DNA of 64,000 nt from positions 1,426,001 through 1,490,000 of the forward strand of contig JAQSEB010000045.1 of the NCBI GenBank assembly GCA_030063045.1, in the 5' to 3' direction. The stretch comes from Pratylenchus scribneri (Eukaryota > Nematoda > Chromadorea > Rhabditida > Pratylenchidae). This document shows, piece by piece, positions 52,384 to 62,648 of this stretch. The position numbers were made by a program, and so were the translations under genes. The notes beneath the pieces were generated by a model, which did no database searches, had not been told where the DNA came from, and saw nothing but the letters and a program-made list of their open reading frames with translations. Position 1 is the first letter of the stretch; each line of letters opens with the position of its first letter.

Positions 52384-53267
52384 ACTGTGAATGTCATTTG
52401 GGGATAGATTAAAAGAAATGAAAAAACAAAAATGCTCATTTGGAGATATAAATTTCTGCTGATAGGGAGGGCAACTTTTAGTATAAATAAAAATTATTAA
52501 AATTCATTTTCCCCACTTCAATATGTGATGGTGATTCGAGGGTATTTTGCTCTTTTTTTGATACATTATTCAGGATTCAGAAAACATTCCATTCCTCTGC
52601 AAAGTGTCATCCCGATAACGATGTGAAAATAAAAAAAATGAAAAAAAATATTGGAGAGTGAGAATGAGGATTTTGCCTATTCCATTTTCTTAAATCATTT
52701 ATGATATTTTGAATTAGGCAAAATTTCAAATGTTTCAATTTCAATCGCGCAATTATACAAGAAAATAAAGAAATAAAATAAAAGATGTTGAAATGAATTC
52801 TTGAATTTTGATTTATTTTTTTAATGATAAAAATTCTTTAAAATACAATAATTAGAGCAAAATCTAAGATTAACAGTAAAATAAATGCCAATTTTTCAAA
52901 AATTACTATCAAATTAAATTTGTGCATCCAAAAATTTTTTACAATGCGAAATTTCAGTCAAAATAATAGAATTACTAAATTCATTTTTGTTAATTTCTAA
53001 ATTTTAGAAAAATTTCATCATCATTCAGTAAAGTTCTTCAACAAGTTTTATTTAAATTAAAACTTTTTTTCATTTATTTATTTACGAAAATATCAGAGAT
53101 ACAATTGCAACATAAACTCAATTTAAAATTTAAACATAATTTATTATAAAACAATTTATTATAATAATATAATAAATAATAAATATTTTTCATTTTGAGT
53201 GTCTCCGTCCGGGTCAATTCCACAAAAGACAAAGAGCTGTGCAAATATGGGCGATTCCACAAATTCT

Positions 53268-53551
53268 GCAAATATAAGTTTTTGACTTATAATAAATCAG
53301 AAATAGGTTTTAGACCTAACAAACCTTATATTTTGTAGATCTCATCGAGACGCATCGAATTGTATATAAAATATTCCAAAAGATAAACTGTTAAACCGTT
53401 TAAACTATTTTTTTATGTTTTTGGTTTAAAACTCTTTAACCAGACATTTTTTTATACCATTCGATGCATCTCGATGAGATCTACAAAATATAAGGTTTGT
53501 GGAGTCTAAAACCTATTTCTGATTTATTAGAAGTCAAAAACTTATATTTGC
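53268..53551. mobile_element. Foldback MITE-like element
   Basis: Arms of about 95 bp, 53268-53362 and 53458-53551, are inverted copies (GCAAATATAAG, AAATAGGTTTTAGAC, CTTATATTTTGTAGATCTCA, GCATCGAAT and their complements). The AT-rich centre contains a second pair around TTAAACCG. Confidence 0.85.
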
Positions 53552-54179
53552 ACCATTGTGGAAAAGACCTAGCACCGAATGTCTCTATCTCCCTGCTAAT
53601 GATCAAGCGTTTTCGTTTTCACATTCGATCAGACTGAGATCATCCGTAAATTTTGTAGTGAGCAACCATTCATTTTAAGAGAGTAAAAGCAGAGGGAATA
53701 AGGCCAACAGAGCAAAAGGCAAATTGAATAAATCCAAAGAAAATAAATTATAAAAGCCATTTATGCTTATTGACCTAATTTTGTTTATATTTATTTCAAT
53801 AAAAATTCAAATTATGAAACATTGGAATTGATGCTTTTTTTGCCATGTATTTTACTTAATTTCAATTTAATTTTATTGAAAATTTAATTTCCCCGAGAAT
53901 TTTTCTTCTTCCATCAATTGTATTAATATTGATTATTCAGTCAGTTGTCTCTTTTAGTTGGCTTATTTGAAAATTGGTTTGCTCCTTTTTTGAAAATGAA
54001 ATATTTCTCATTTATTAGCGGTAGCCAACTGCGCAAATTTTCTCCCAAGTCCCAACTCAACTTCATATTCAATTTCATTCTCGCTCACATATGTAAATAA
54101 ATCCGTATTCTATTAAAACTATCGCAGGAGCAAGTCTAGTCTCATATGTTAATTTTTATTTGTATTTATCTATTATCCC

Positions 54180-54440
54180 GGAACAAATTGTTTTTGGGTT
54201 ATCTGGAGGGAAAATAAAAGTTAACCCATGGGTCCATCAATCCTGTATAGGATTAGGGTCATCTAGGGAGTGGTTATTATCATATAGGGTTAATTATCCG
54301 TGGGCGGGACGGGTACGCGGGACGGATATCCGAAAAGTTTTTGGGTTATTATCAGTCCCGTTATCCGCATCTTGACTATCCGCACTATCCTTTATCCGCT
54401 TTTTCATTATCCGCTCGCGGATAATTAAGCCTAATTATCA
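54180..54440. repeat. TTATCCGC-rich degenerate repeat block
   Basis: Many TTATCCG/CGGATAA motifs in both orientations and a GGGACGGGTACGCGGGACGG core. It stands out by base composition; origin unknown. Confidence 0.5.
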
Positions 54441-54589
54441 ACTCACGTATCTGTAATCCTAATGGCCATCGCCCATAGAAAGAACCTTTCATTTCTAAAA
54501 AAAATCTGCCCCGACCTTTTTATTTGCTTAAATGAAACTCTAGTATTAATTTATTTAATTCCAATTTAAAAGCAATTATTAATTAACAA

Positions 54590-56625
54590 ATGGGTCGAAA
54601 AAGAAACAACAAATTGTGCGCAGTTTGTGAATCACCAAATGCCATTTCCCAATATGGGGCAATGACTTGTCGAGCATGCGGGGCATTCTTTCGGTTTGTT
54701 TTGATGGCAATAAAAATTAGTGAAATATTTAATTTGCTGATAAAATATTGAAATTGCCTAAAAGAATATTGAAAATACCGAAAACCAGCTCGTCCTAGAC
54801 ACAAAACCATAAAAATAATCGATAGAACTCATCAAGTTGCGTCGATTGGTATATAATTTTTCATAGTTTAACCTTAGTTTTGAACCAAAAATTAAAAAGG
54901 TTTAAATGGTTTACCTTTAATTTTTGACCAAAGTTCGGCTAATTATATACCTTTCGATGCATCTTGGCGAGATCTATCAATTGGATAGATATATGGTTTG
55001 AGTGTGTAGGGCGAACCACAAAACCGTTATAAGCTTTTTCGGCAGTTCCAATATTCTTTTCGGCATTTTCAATTTTTTTTTGGCATTTTCAATGTTTTTC
55101 ATCAAATTAAATACTATCCATATTCCATTAAAATTATAACATTTTTGAAGAATGTTTATTTTAATTTTAAATTATTTGTATTTAATTCTCTATTAAATAA
55201 TTTTATATTTTTATAGACGTCTTGTAGATAGTAATCGTAAATATCAATGCGATTGTGAGGCGAGATTGAAGGGAAGGATGGAAAGTGAAATTGAGAGAAA
55301 AGTGCGAATTTCCAAATGTCGTGGATGTCGAATGCGTGGATGCCTTGGGGCAGGGATGAAAGAAGAACGTTTGAATAAATTTGAAATTAAATAAAAAATT
55401 ATTATTTTTTAAGTTGTTAAAAATCGTGAAAAAAGACAACTCATAAAAATGGAGAATACTGGTTAAATTAATATTTTTAAATTAATTAATATTAAAATTA
55501 AATTCATAGAAGATGCCAAAGATTTTAATTTCCTAAAAAAGTTGTTAAACATTGAAGAAAAGCCAACCTTGTTTTCCTCAATGTTTTTGGATTTCCAAAC
55601 AGTTTTATTGACCATTTCGAATCATTTGAAGAATTGATCCAAAGTAAAGATAATTTGTTGGCTCATGCTGAATTGTTTAAGGTAAAATCAACAAAAATAA
55701 ATGATTTGTCAATAATTATTTTTTTTCAGAAACAGCCGATCAAATTTTATGACAAGGAAAAATTTGAAGAAAACATCGCAAAATATGGCATTTTTCATAA
55801 GGAACCATTAACCTTAATCAAAACATTGCTAATTTCAATTGATATTGCAAAAATATTGCCGGCATTTTCTCGACTAAATCTGAATGATCAGGCAAGAATA
55901 GTAACTTCATAATAAAAAATTAGCCAAAAATATTTTAGTAATTTTGTAATAAAAGAATTAAAATTGAGACTAAAATTAAATACAATTATTTTAATAATTT
56001 TTTTTTAAAGTTGGTCTCGGTAAGTAATTTTGCACTTGCAGCAGGCTTTCTATTTGGACGTTTAAACTCAATGAAATTAAATTCTGAGACGCAATTGATG
56101 GAAATTATCGATTTTCCTTTTATTAAATTATATAATATACCAACAAATTCCCAAGAACCTGTGTTCGAATTTTTAATTTTTATAAATCATATAAAAATAT
56201 CTTCAGAATTAAAAATTTGACAGAAACTATTTTCGGTTTGCCTATGAAAAATTTTTTTCAAATTGCTCCCAGCCGTGAAGAATTTGTACTCATTTTGGGA
56301 TTGTTGTATACAAATTCAGGTAAAATATTCAATTCAATAAAAATTAATATTTATTTTTTAAGCAATCTCATCTCTTTCTAAATATGGCCAAGAAATAATG
56401 AATGAAGAGACAGAAAAATGTGCAAAAATATTACTTCGATTCCAACAAATGAAATATGGTGACCAAAAGGGCGCAATTCGATATGCGGAATGCCTTCAGC
56501 TGCTTTGGAGCACAATTTACTCGACTCAGAAGCATAAAGAATTAATTATTTACATTGATACCATTAGTGAACAGGGAACATTTTCAGCAGTGATGCCAAA
56601 AATATTGCTACCATTGATGATGTAA
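54590..56625 (+). CDS. Nuclear hormone receptor, divergent nematode type
   Basis: Exon 1 (54590-54693) encodes the first zinc finger: CAVCESPN...MTCRACGAFF. A 523-bp intron containing a foldback element follows. The exon from 55217 restores FFRR and gives the second finger (QCDCEA...ISKCRGCRMRGCLGAGM). Ligand-binding exons at about 55510-55680, 55731-55889, 56011-56200 and 56235-56625 include LLISIDIAKILPAFSRLNLNDQ and SVSNFALAAGFLFG, typical of helices 3-5. A 32-bp intron near 55570-55602 and a GC-AG intron at 55890 are needed for the frame. It would be a DNA-binding transcription factor of the expanded nematode NHR family. Confidence 0.85.
54821..54978. mobile_element. Short foldback element in intron 1 of the nuclear receptor
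   Basis: GATAGAACTC...GGTATATAATT at the left pairs with AATTATATACC...GAGATCTATC at the right. An inner TTTAACCTT/AAGG pair adds to the stem. Tip motifs (GATGCATCTxGxCGAGATCTA) are shared with the element at 53268, so they are one family. Confidence 0.75.
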
Positions 56626-57411
56626 AAAATTGGAATGGAAAATAAAATGAAGATATAAATTGAAGATATAAATTGAAATATTCTAGTCATTTTTTATTAA
56701 TGAACATTAAATGCATTCTTTATTTTTCAATATTTACTGATGAATTCATTTTATAATACAATTAAATTTATTGCAAATATATTTTTTCAAAAAAAATTAT
56801 AATTATATAATTTTTCAAACTAACTTTAATTTTTTTTGATTAAATGAATGATAATACAAAACTCAGCCAATTACTAATTATAATTACTCTTAGCCTGTGA
56901 TGAGTCCCATTTTCTCTTTATGGCTCAATTAATTCTTAATTTTCAAAATTTTTATATGAAGATAAAAATTAACAAAATTTTTCAAATTTCTGTGTACCAT
57001 TTTTCATTTACCAAAAAATAATATTTGCTTAATTTAATTAATAAAACTGAAATTTTCTCTTATTAGTCGTATATAATGAATGCATATTTATTGCACTAAT
57101 GTAAATTGAGGAATTTTATGAATTGGAAAATTGATGGGAAATTTGACCTTGAGTGAAGCAAACATTTTGAATATTTTCCTTTTAATCGGGGGATTGTAAT
57201 GGAAATTTGAGAGAATTTTGTTTTTATTATTTTTGAATTCATTCGGCCAATATTACCCCCACATTCATTCAATTTAAAACTTTCGAATTATTGAAGAAAA
57301 TGATTGGAATATTGTGAAAACAGATGTTTTTTATTCTAAATAATATTTTTGGGCAGAAAAATACATAAAATTAACATTTTCATTTCATCAAATGTGTTTC
57401 ATCTTTATGAT
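56626..57411. other. Intergenic, AT-rich
   Basis: Nothing recognised. Confidence 0.4.
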
Positions 57412-58297
57412 TTATAAAAATAGGCAAAGGCATGCCAATTGAACCGCCCCAAAACAAACAGGAGCCAATGGGCCCAATGCCTCACATGCCGTGTCCGCAG
57501 CCACTTCACAAGCGGCAACAGTGGCAGGTCCAGCGAGAACAACAGCACAAGCAGCCTAAAATTTTCAAAAATTGTAAATAAAAAATAAAGTTAATTATGA
57601 GTAATATTAAAATAAATTTGATATTTTGAGTAACTAAATTGAAATCTTTTCGAATATTTTTACATATTTTAATAATTAAAGTTATTTAAAAAATTTAGGT
57701 TTTGAAAAACTAAATAATTAATCTTATTAATTTTCCTTGTTTAAATCATCTAAAAATGTCATTATTAGGGACAAAAAATAACATGAAATCATTATCATTA
57801 AACAATATTGGATATTTAAAAAGTTATAATCCAAAAACTGTTTGTTTGTTTGTTTGTCTAAAAATATTTTTCTGGCAATTTTGATTATAACTTGGTAAAT
57901 GGTAAATATAGCACAATGTCCATAATATTTTATTTATTTTGTAACTAATTTTAGCCCAATAAAATGCATAAATAACGGAATTCCTTTTATAACTTTACTA
58001 TACTAGTAGCATATTTTATTTCTCATTTAAATTAGTAAAAATTTTAACCATGATTAATGTAAAGTAATGGCCCTGATGAAGATTCTTTTATACATATCGT
58101 ATTTAAATAACCTGAAAAGCAGCATAACATGGAGCGAACCATATGATTGTGGCTGTGCATACAGCTGAGGCAGTTGCTTGACAAGCCGAATAGCAAATTG
58201 GGCCATTCACTGCCCGAAACAATCGCCCTGTTCCCGCTGGCATTGGAAGAAGGGCAATAAGGAAAAGTAAAATAAAAAATCGGCGATGAGCAAACAT
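57412..58297 (-). CDS. Small secreted Ala/Cys-rich protein
   Basis: Two exons, 58297-58112 and 57555-57412, joined in phase, give 109 residues. The signal peptide FFILLFLIALLPMPAGTG follows a basic start. The mature part has about ten regularly spaced cysteines within Ala-rich helices (CYSACQATASAVCTA, PATVAACEVAADTACEAL, PVCFGAVQLACLC). The spacing of three to four or seven residues suggests disulphide-stapled amphipathic helices. No known family comes to mind; similar short Ala/Cys proteins exist in nematodes. The intron of 556 bp is long for this region. A secreted or cuticle-associated role is a guess. Confidence 0.65.
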
Positions 58298-60419
58298 TTC
58301 TTTTAGAAAATTAGTGATTAAAAATTAAAATTTCAAAGGTTAAAAATTCAATTTTTAATAAAAATAAAAATGAAAGATGGGAATGGGAATTGAAATAACA
58401 ATGTGAATCGAAAATCGATTGCGTATTTTAATTTCCTTTAAAAGTTGAAGACAGGAATATTTTTCCTTATCTTAATATTTCGCAAAATAATTCCTCTCAT
58501 CATTTCTAACTAACAATGGAATTATGTTAATAGATAATTTTTAAAACAAAAAGGAATTCGTACGATAAGGCGATTTTTATGGAAAGATTAAAAATCATGA
58601 ATGCTCAATTGCTGATAATCTTTTTGTGATCAAAAAGAAGTAGGGAGCAAATTTGGAATCAGAATTGGGCTAAAAAATTCATTCACACCATTTTCTTTGA
58701 CAATTCTCCCGGCCTAATAAAACTTGATTTTTTTAAACAATTAATTAAATATTCCGAATTTAATTTTATTCTTGAAATTGAATTTTTTCAAATGATGAAT
58801 TAAATAAAAAAAGATAGTTTTGAAAAACTTAAATTTTCATCAGATTAACATTTACTCATTTCCCTTTATTCTTTTCCCAAAGTGATGCCGACGATGAGGG
58901 CACCATTCGTGTAATAAGTGGTTTACACATTTTCTTCTCGGATCCAAATCCAGTCAAATTCTTTCCCATTTGATTCGGAAGTTGAAGTTGATCAATCCAC
59001 AAACAAATTGATTGTAATGGTTCCTTAAATTTAGAAAATAAAAATACATATGTATTAAAAATATTTTTTTGACCTTCACATTTCTCTGATTTAAAAAAAA
59101 TTATTATTTTTTTTTTGATTACCCACTTTTCCCTACTCTTATTTTTGGCAATAGCCAAATATATCAAGTATCAACAAAATTTTTTAACCTAAATTTTATA
59201 TTATTTGCTATTATTATTTATGGAGTTGGATATTAAATTTGCAACATTTTTACCTATTTTTCCATTTTTCATTCAAATTTTTTTTTGCAAATTTTTCTAG
59301 AATTTACCCATTCTTGCCATTCTAAATGTATTAATATTAATATTCACTTGAAATTTCAAGTGCTCCATTTCTAGTCAATAAGTAAAAATTCTTTTATGCC
59401 AAGTCCAAGTGCCAAAAATTTGTGAGACAAAGGACAATTGACCCTTTCCATATTTATTTAAAAGTAATTCCCTTTTATCCCTTTAGCATTTTATTTAATT
59501 GTTTCCCCATTATTTTTGTTGTTAATTTCATTCATAATTGTTGTGTTTCCAAGCATAATAAAAATAAAGCTTTTGGACTTATTTCTACTTTAATTTATTG
59601 GAATTTCTCACGAATTTAAAAATTAAATTATAAAAAATTCCTTTATCCCTCTATCATTTTCATTTTATTATCCAAAAATTTATTAATTATATAATAATAA
59701 TAAGGCATTTTCTCTAGCTTTCCACTTTGACGTTTACCCTTTATCAAGCTTTTTTATTTAAAGAATATTTAAATTTTTATATGACCATTGATTCATAATC
59801 TTGAATGCCTGTTGCCATGCAAATTGATGAGACTGACGAAGACTTGGAATTGGAAATTGGGTTGCATAAATTTCTCATTTGATTTGAACAATTCGAAGAA
59901 ATAATAGTTGTTAAATTCACCACATGGATTTTCTGAAAAAATATACTATATGTACAGTGCATTTTTTATTGAAATTTATTTTAATATATATTTTCAAATT
60001 TCAATAGCAAACCATTTGAGTGTTGTTGCCATTTTCACTTTGATTCCAAGTCCAGTGAATTACCTGTGGGTAAAAGTTTCATATTAAATAATTGGTTCGA
60101 GGAAATTAATCAATGAATTTATAAAAAAAATTTTAATAATGTCGAAAAATTTGCATCATTGTAAAGTATCTAAATATATTGGTGGTAAAATTTTTTAATA
60201 CTTAATAAATATTAAAATTAGGCTAGGTTTAAAGCTAGGATTAGTATAAGGATAATTATATATTTAAAAAGGAAGTCTGCATTTGGCCATTTTTAAATGC
60301 TACAAAAAGAATAAATTTTCGACAATTATTTTTCATATAAATTTAATTGTATTTATTGTTATATTACAATAATATACTTTTTACATATTTTTAATTGATC
60401 AATTAATTTAATTTTTTAT
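58298..60419. other. Intergenic, with repeat copy and weak coding traces
   Basis: 58635-58790 is a diverged direct copy of 48175-48330. Just after it, minus-strand 59030-58856 reads KEPLQSICLWIDQLQLPNQM..., possibly a last exon of something unresolved. Another weak minus-strand stretch lies at 59960-59800. Otherwise AT-rich. Confidence 0.45.
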
Positions 60420-61852
60420 TTATTCTACCATATTATTTCCACTGTTTTCGTCACATAAATATACGATTTGCATGAGCATTCGTAAATTTTGGCTCTGCGG
60501 TATTTTCACAAATTGTATATGGCTACCATTCAATAAAATTATTGAATTTCCATTTTCAGCTGCTGAAGTTTCTTGTTGTTTTAATTTTAAGTCACCTTCA
60601 TCATCATCAGTATAATTAGAGTACAAATTTGTTTCAAGATAGTCAAGGTCTGTGGGTAGAATAGCCGGAGAACAGCCAAGAACATAAAAATAAAAAGTTC
60701 TTTTTGAGTATTTAATTTTAAAAATATTTTTAATATAAATAATATTATATATAATTCACACAACTTTTTCTTTATGGCTGAACACTAGCATATGACCGAT
60801 CAGACCCATTTCGGGATCCATTAATTGCCCTGTTGTTGAATTCATTTTATTTACATTGACCTCATCTCTTCGTGGCAACTCAAGAAAATTTGCGAGCTAT
60901 AATGAAAATGAAATTTTTTTAGACAATATAAGATTTTAAAATTGCATTTTTTGCCACCTATCATATATTATGGTCATTATTTTTGGTTTCCTAACGAATT
61001 TATTTTTAGAATTAAACTATTACTTATTAAGATTAAATATAGAATTAAAGTAGGATAGGAATATAATTATGCACTGTTTCCGTTTCCTAATAAAATTATT
61101 TTAAATATTTTATTTTTATTTCTCACCATTCGTTTTTGCTTGTCAGCAATTTGCTCTCCATTTGAATGTATTGTTTTATTGATTAAATTATTGTTTTCAA
61201 TTTCATTAATTAAGCCTGGGGATGGGAAAGTGAAATAATTTTTGCACCATTCGTCAGCAGAAAAATATGCGGATTGAGGAATAAAATAAAGTTCCACATT
61301 GGATACATTGATTTTATCAACCTTAATGGAAATTTTTAAATTAATACATAATATGTGGATTTAGGCTGCATTAAATGTATATTTATTTATATGTAAATTA
61401 TATAATTGAAAATACCTCACTATCGACGTCAACAATTAAATTATAATTTATATAATACATGGAACGAAAATACCAATTTGTCCATAAAAAGCCGGTTTCT
61501 CTGATTAACTATAAAATTTGAAAATTTTTTTTAATTTTTAAAAATTTAAAAATACTCGAATTGTTCCATTCATTTGATCCGATCCAACAATGTCAATAAA
61601 TGTTGCCTGAGATTCTTTATGCGCAAGCTTCGGCTCAAGCTCAGTATGGATATAACCAAAGAGAATTTGTTTGCCATTGGCATTATTATTATTATTGTAA
61701 ATGCCAAAAATACTAATAATGCAAATCAAGGCATATAAGAACATGGATGATTTATTAATGATAAAAATTTTACTGAAATTAGTGAACAATTCATATATAT
61801 TTTTGTAAAAAATGCAAGTATTATTAAAATTATAATGTATCAGCATGTTCAA
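60420..61852 (-). CDS. Secreted or membrane protein of unknown nematode family
   Basis: Leftward exons: about 61752-61560 (hydrophobic MFLYALICIISIFGIY, then KQILFGYIHTELEP...FIDIVGSDQMNGTIR), about 61510-61420 (RETGFLWTNWYFRSMYYINY), about 61325-61135 (VSNVELYFIPQSAYFSADEW), about 60896-60770 (LELPRRDEVNVNKMNS...MGLIGHMLVFSHKEK) and about 60690-60420 (a last acidic exon with NGSHIQFVKI, ending NSGNNMVE). The aromatic-rich LWTNWYFRSMYYINY block and charged ectodomain-like parts are distinctive, but I do not recognise the family. The first ATG of the hydrophobic segment is the likely start, giving a signal peptide or anchor. Confidence 0.55.
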
Positions 61853-62648
61853 TTGGATTATTTAATGTATAATTTTGATAAAAGTAAATTTAAAAAAAAG
61901 TTATTTTAATTTCTTATAATTTTATATTATTATAAATTATATATTTTTAACAATCTATATAGCGAAATTAATGTCTCGCTATTGATAGGAAATTTTTTTC
62001 CTAAAATTAATTAAATAAAAGTCTCAAATTTGTATTTTAAATGTAGAAAGTCGCAAAATTCTAAAATTCTTTTATCATTATTATAAGAAATTTTAGGGAA
62101 CAAAATTTGGGTCATCTCATCACGAATATTATATTTATTTTACCTATCTTTGTTTATCATTGATATGGTCACTCAAATTATATTATTCACTGCCATCGCC
62201 CGATAGGGCGTTGTTTATCTTATCTTTATGACGAGGAAAATTGAAGGTTAAAATTATTGAAGATGGTCAAAACATTCATTTATGTATAATTTTCATTCAA
62301 GGTCAATTATTTACAATTATGTAAGACATTAATGTAATAAATGATGAGATCCATTGACTTTCCATTTAAATATTTATTGTCAATTTGGGCTCTAATGTCA
62401 ACCCCAATTCTTTTATAAGTTCCAAAAATTCCTCGTTCATTCATATTCAATTTCAATCCATAAATAAATTGTTGTTAAGTTTTATTTCATTTTATTGAAT
62501 AAATCTTTCTTAATTAATTGTGGAATTATTATTGGGTTTGGGCTCAGTAGCTTCAATAAACTGCGCACGATTGCATTTGGTAGCACCTCAGGACGATTCA
62601 ATCATTTCTTCAATAGAGTTAAGCTCTATCAAATCTGCAAAAATTGAC
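61853..62648. other. Region upstream of gag, possible 5' LTR
   Basis: About 62340-62590 could be the end of a 5' LTR and leader. TTTGGTAGCACCTCAGGACG at 62577 starts with a TGG as primer-binding sites do, but the tRNA match is unconvincing and the 3' LTR is outside the window. Confidence 0.3.

Larger units (their letters stand above)
51684..54589. other. Intergenic with dispersed repeat copy B and a foldback element
   Basis: 52201-52383 is copy B of the repeat at 46568. 53268-53551 is a foldback. 54180-54440 is a comparatively GC-rich stretch with repeated TTATCCGC and its complement. Otherwise AT-rich. Confidence 0.55.

Noticed and set aside
54160..54375. 71-residue frame upstream of the nuclear receptor
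   Set aside because: Lies in the TTATCCGC repeat block; no coding signature.
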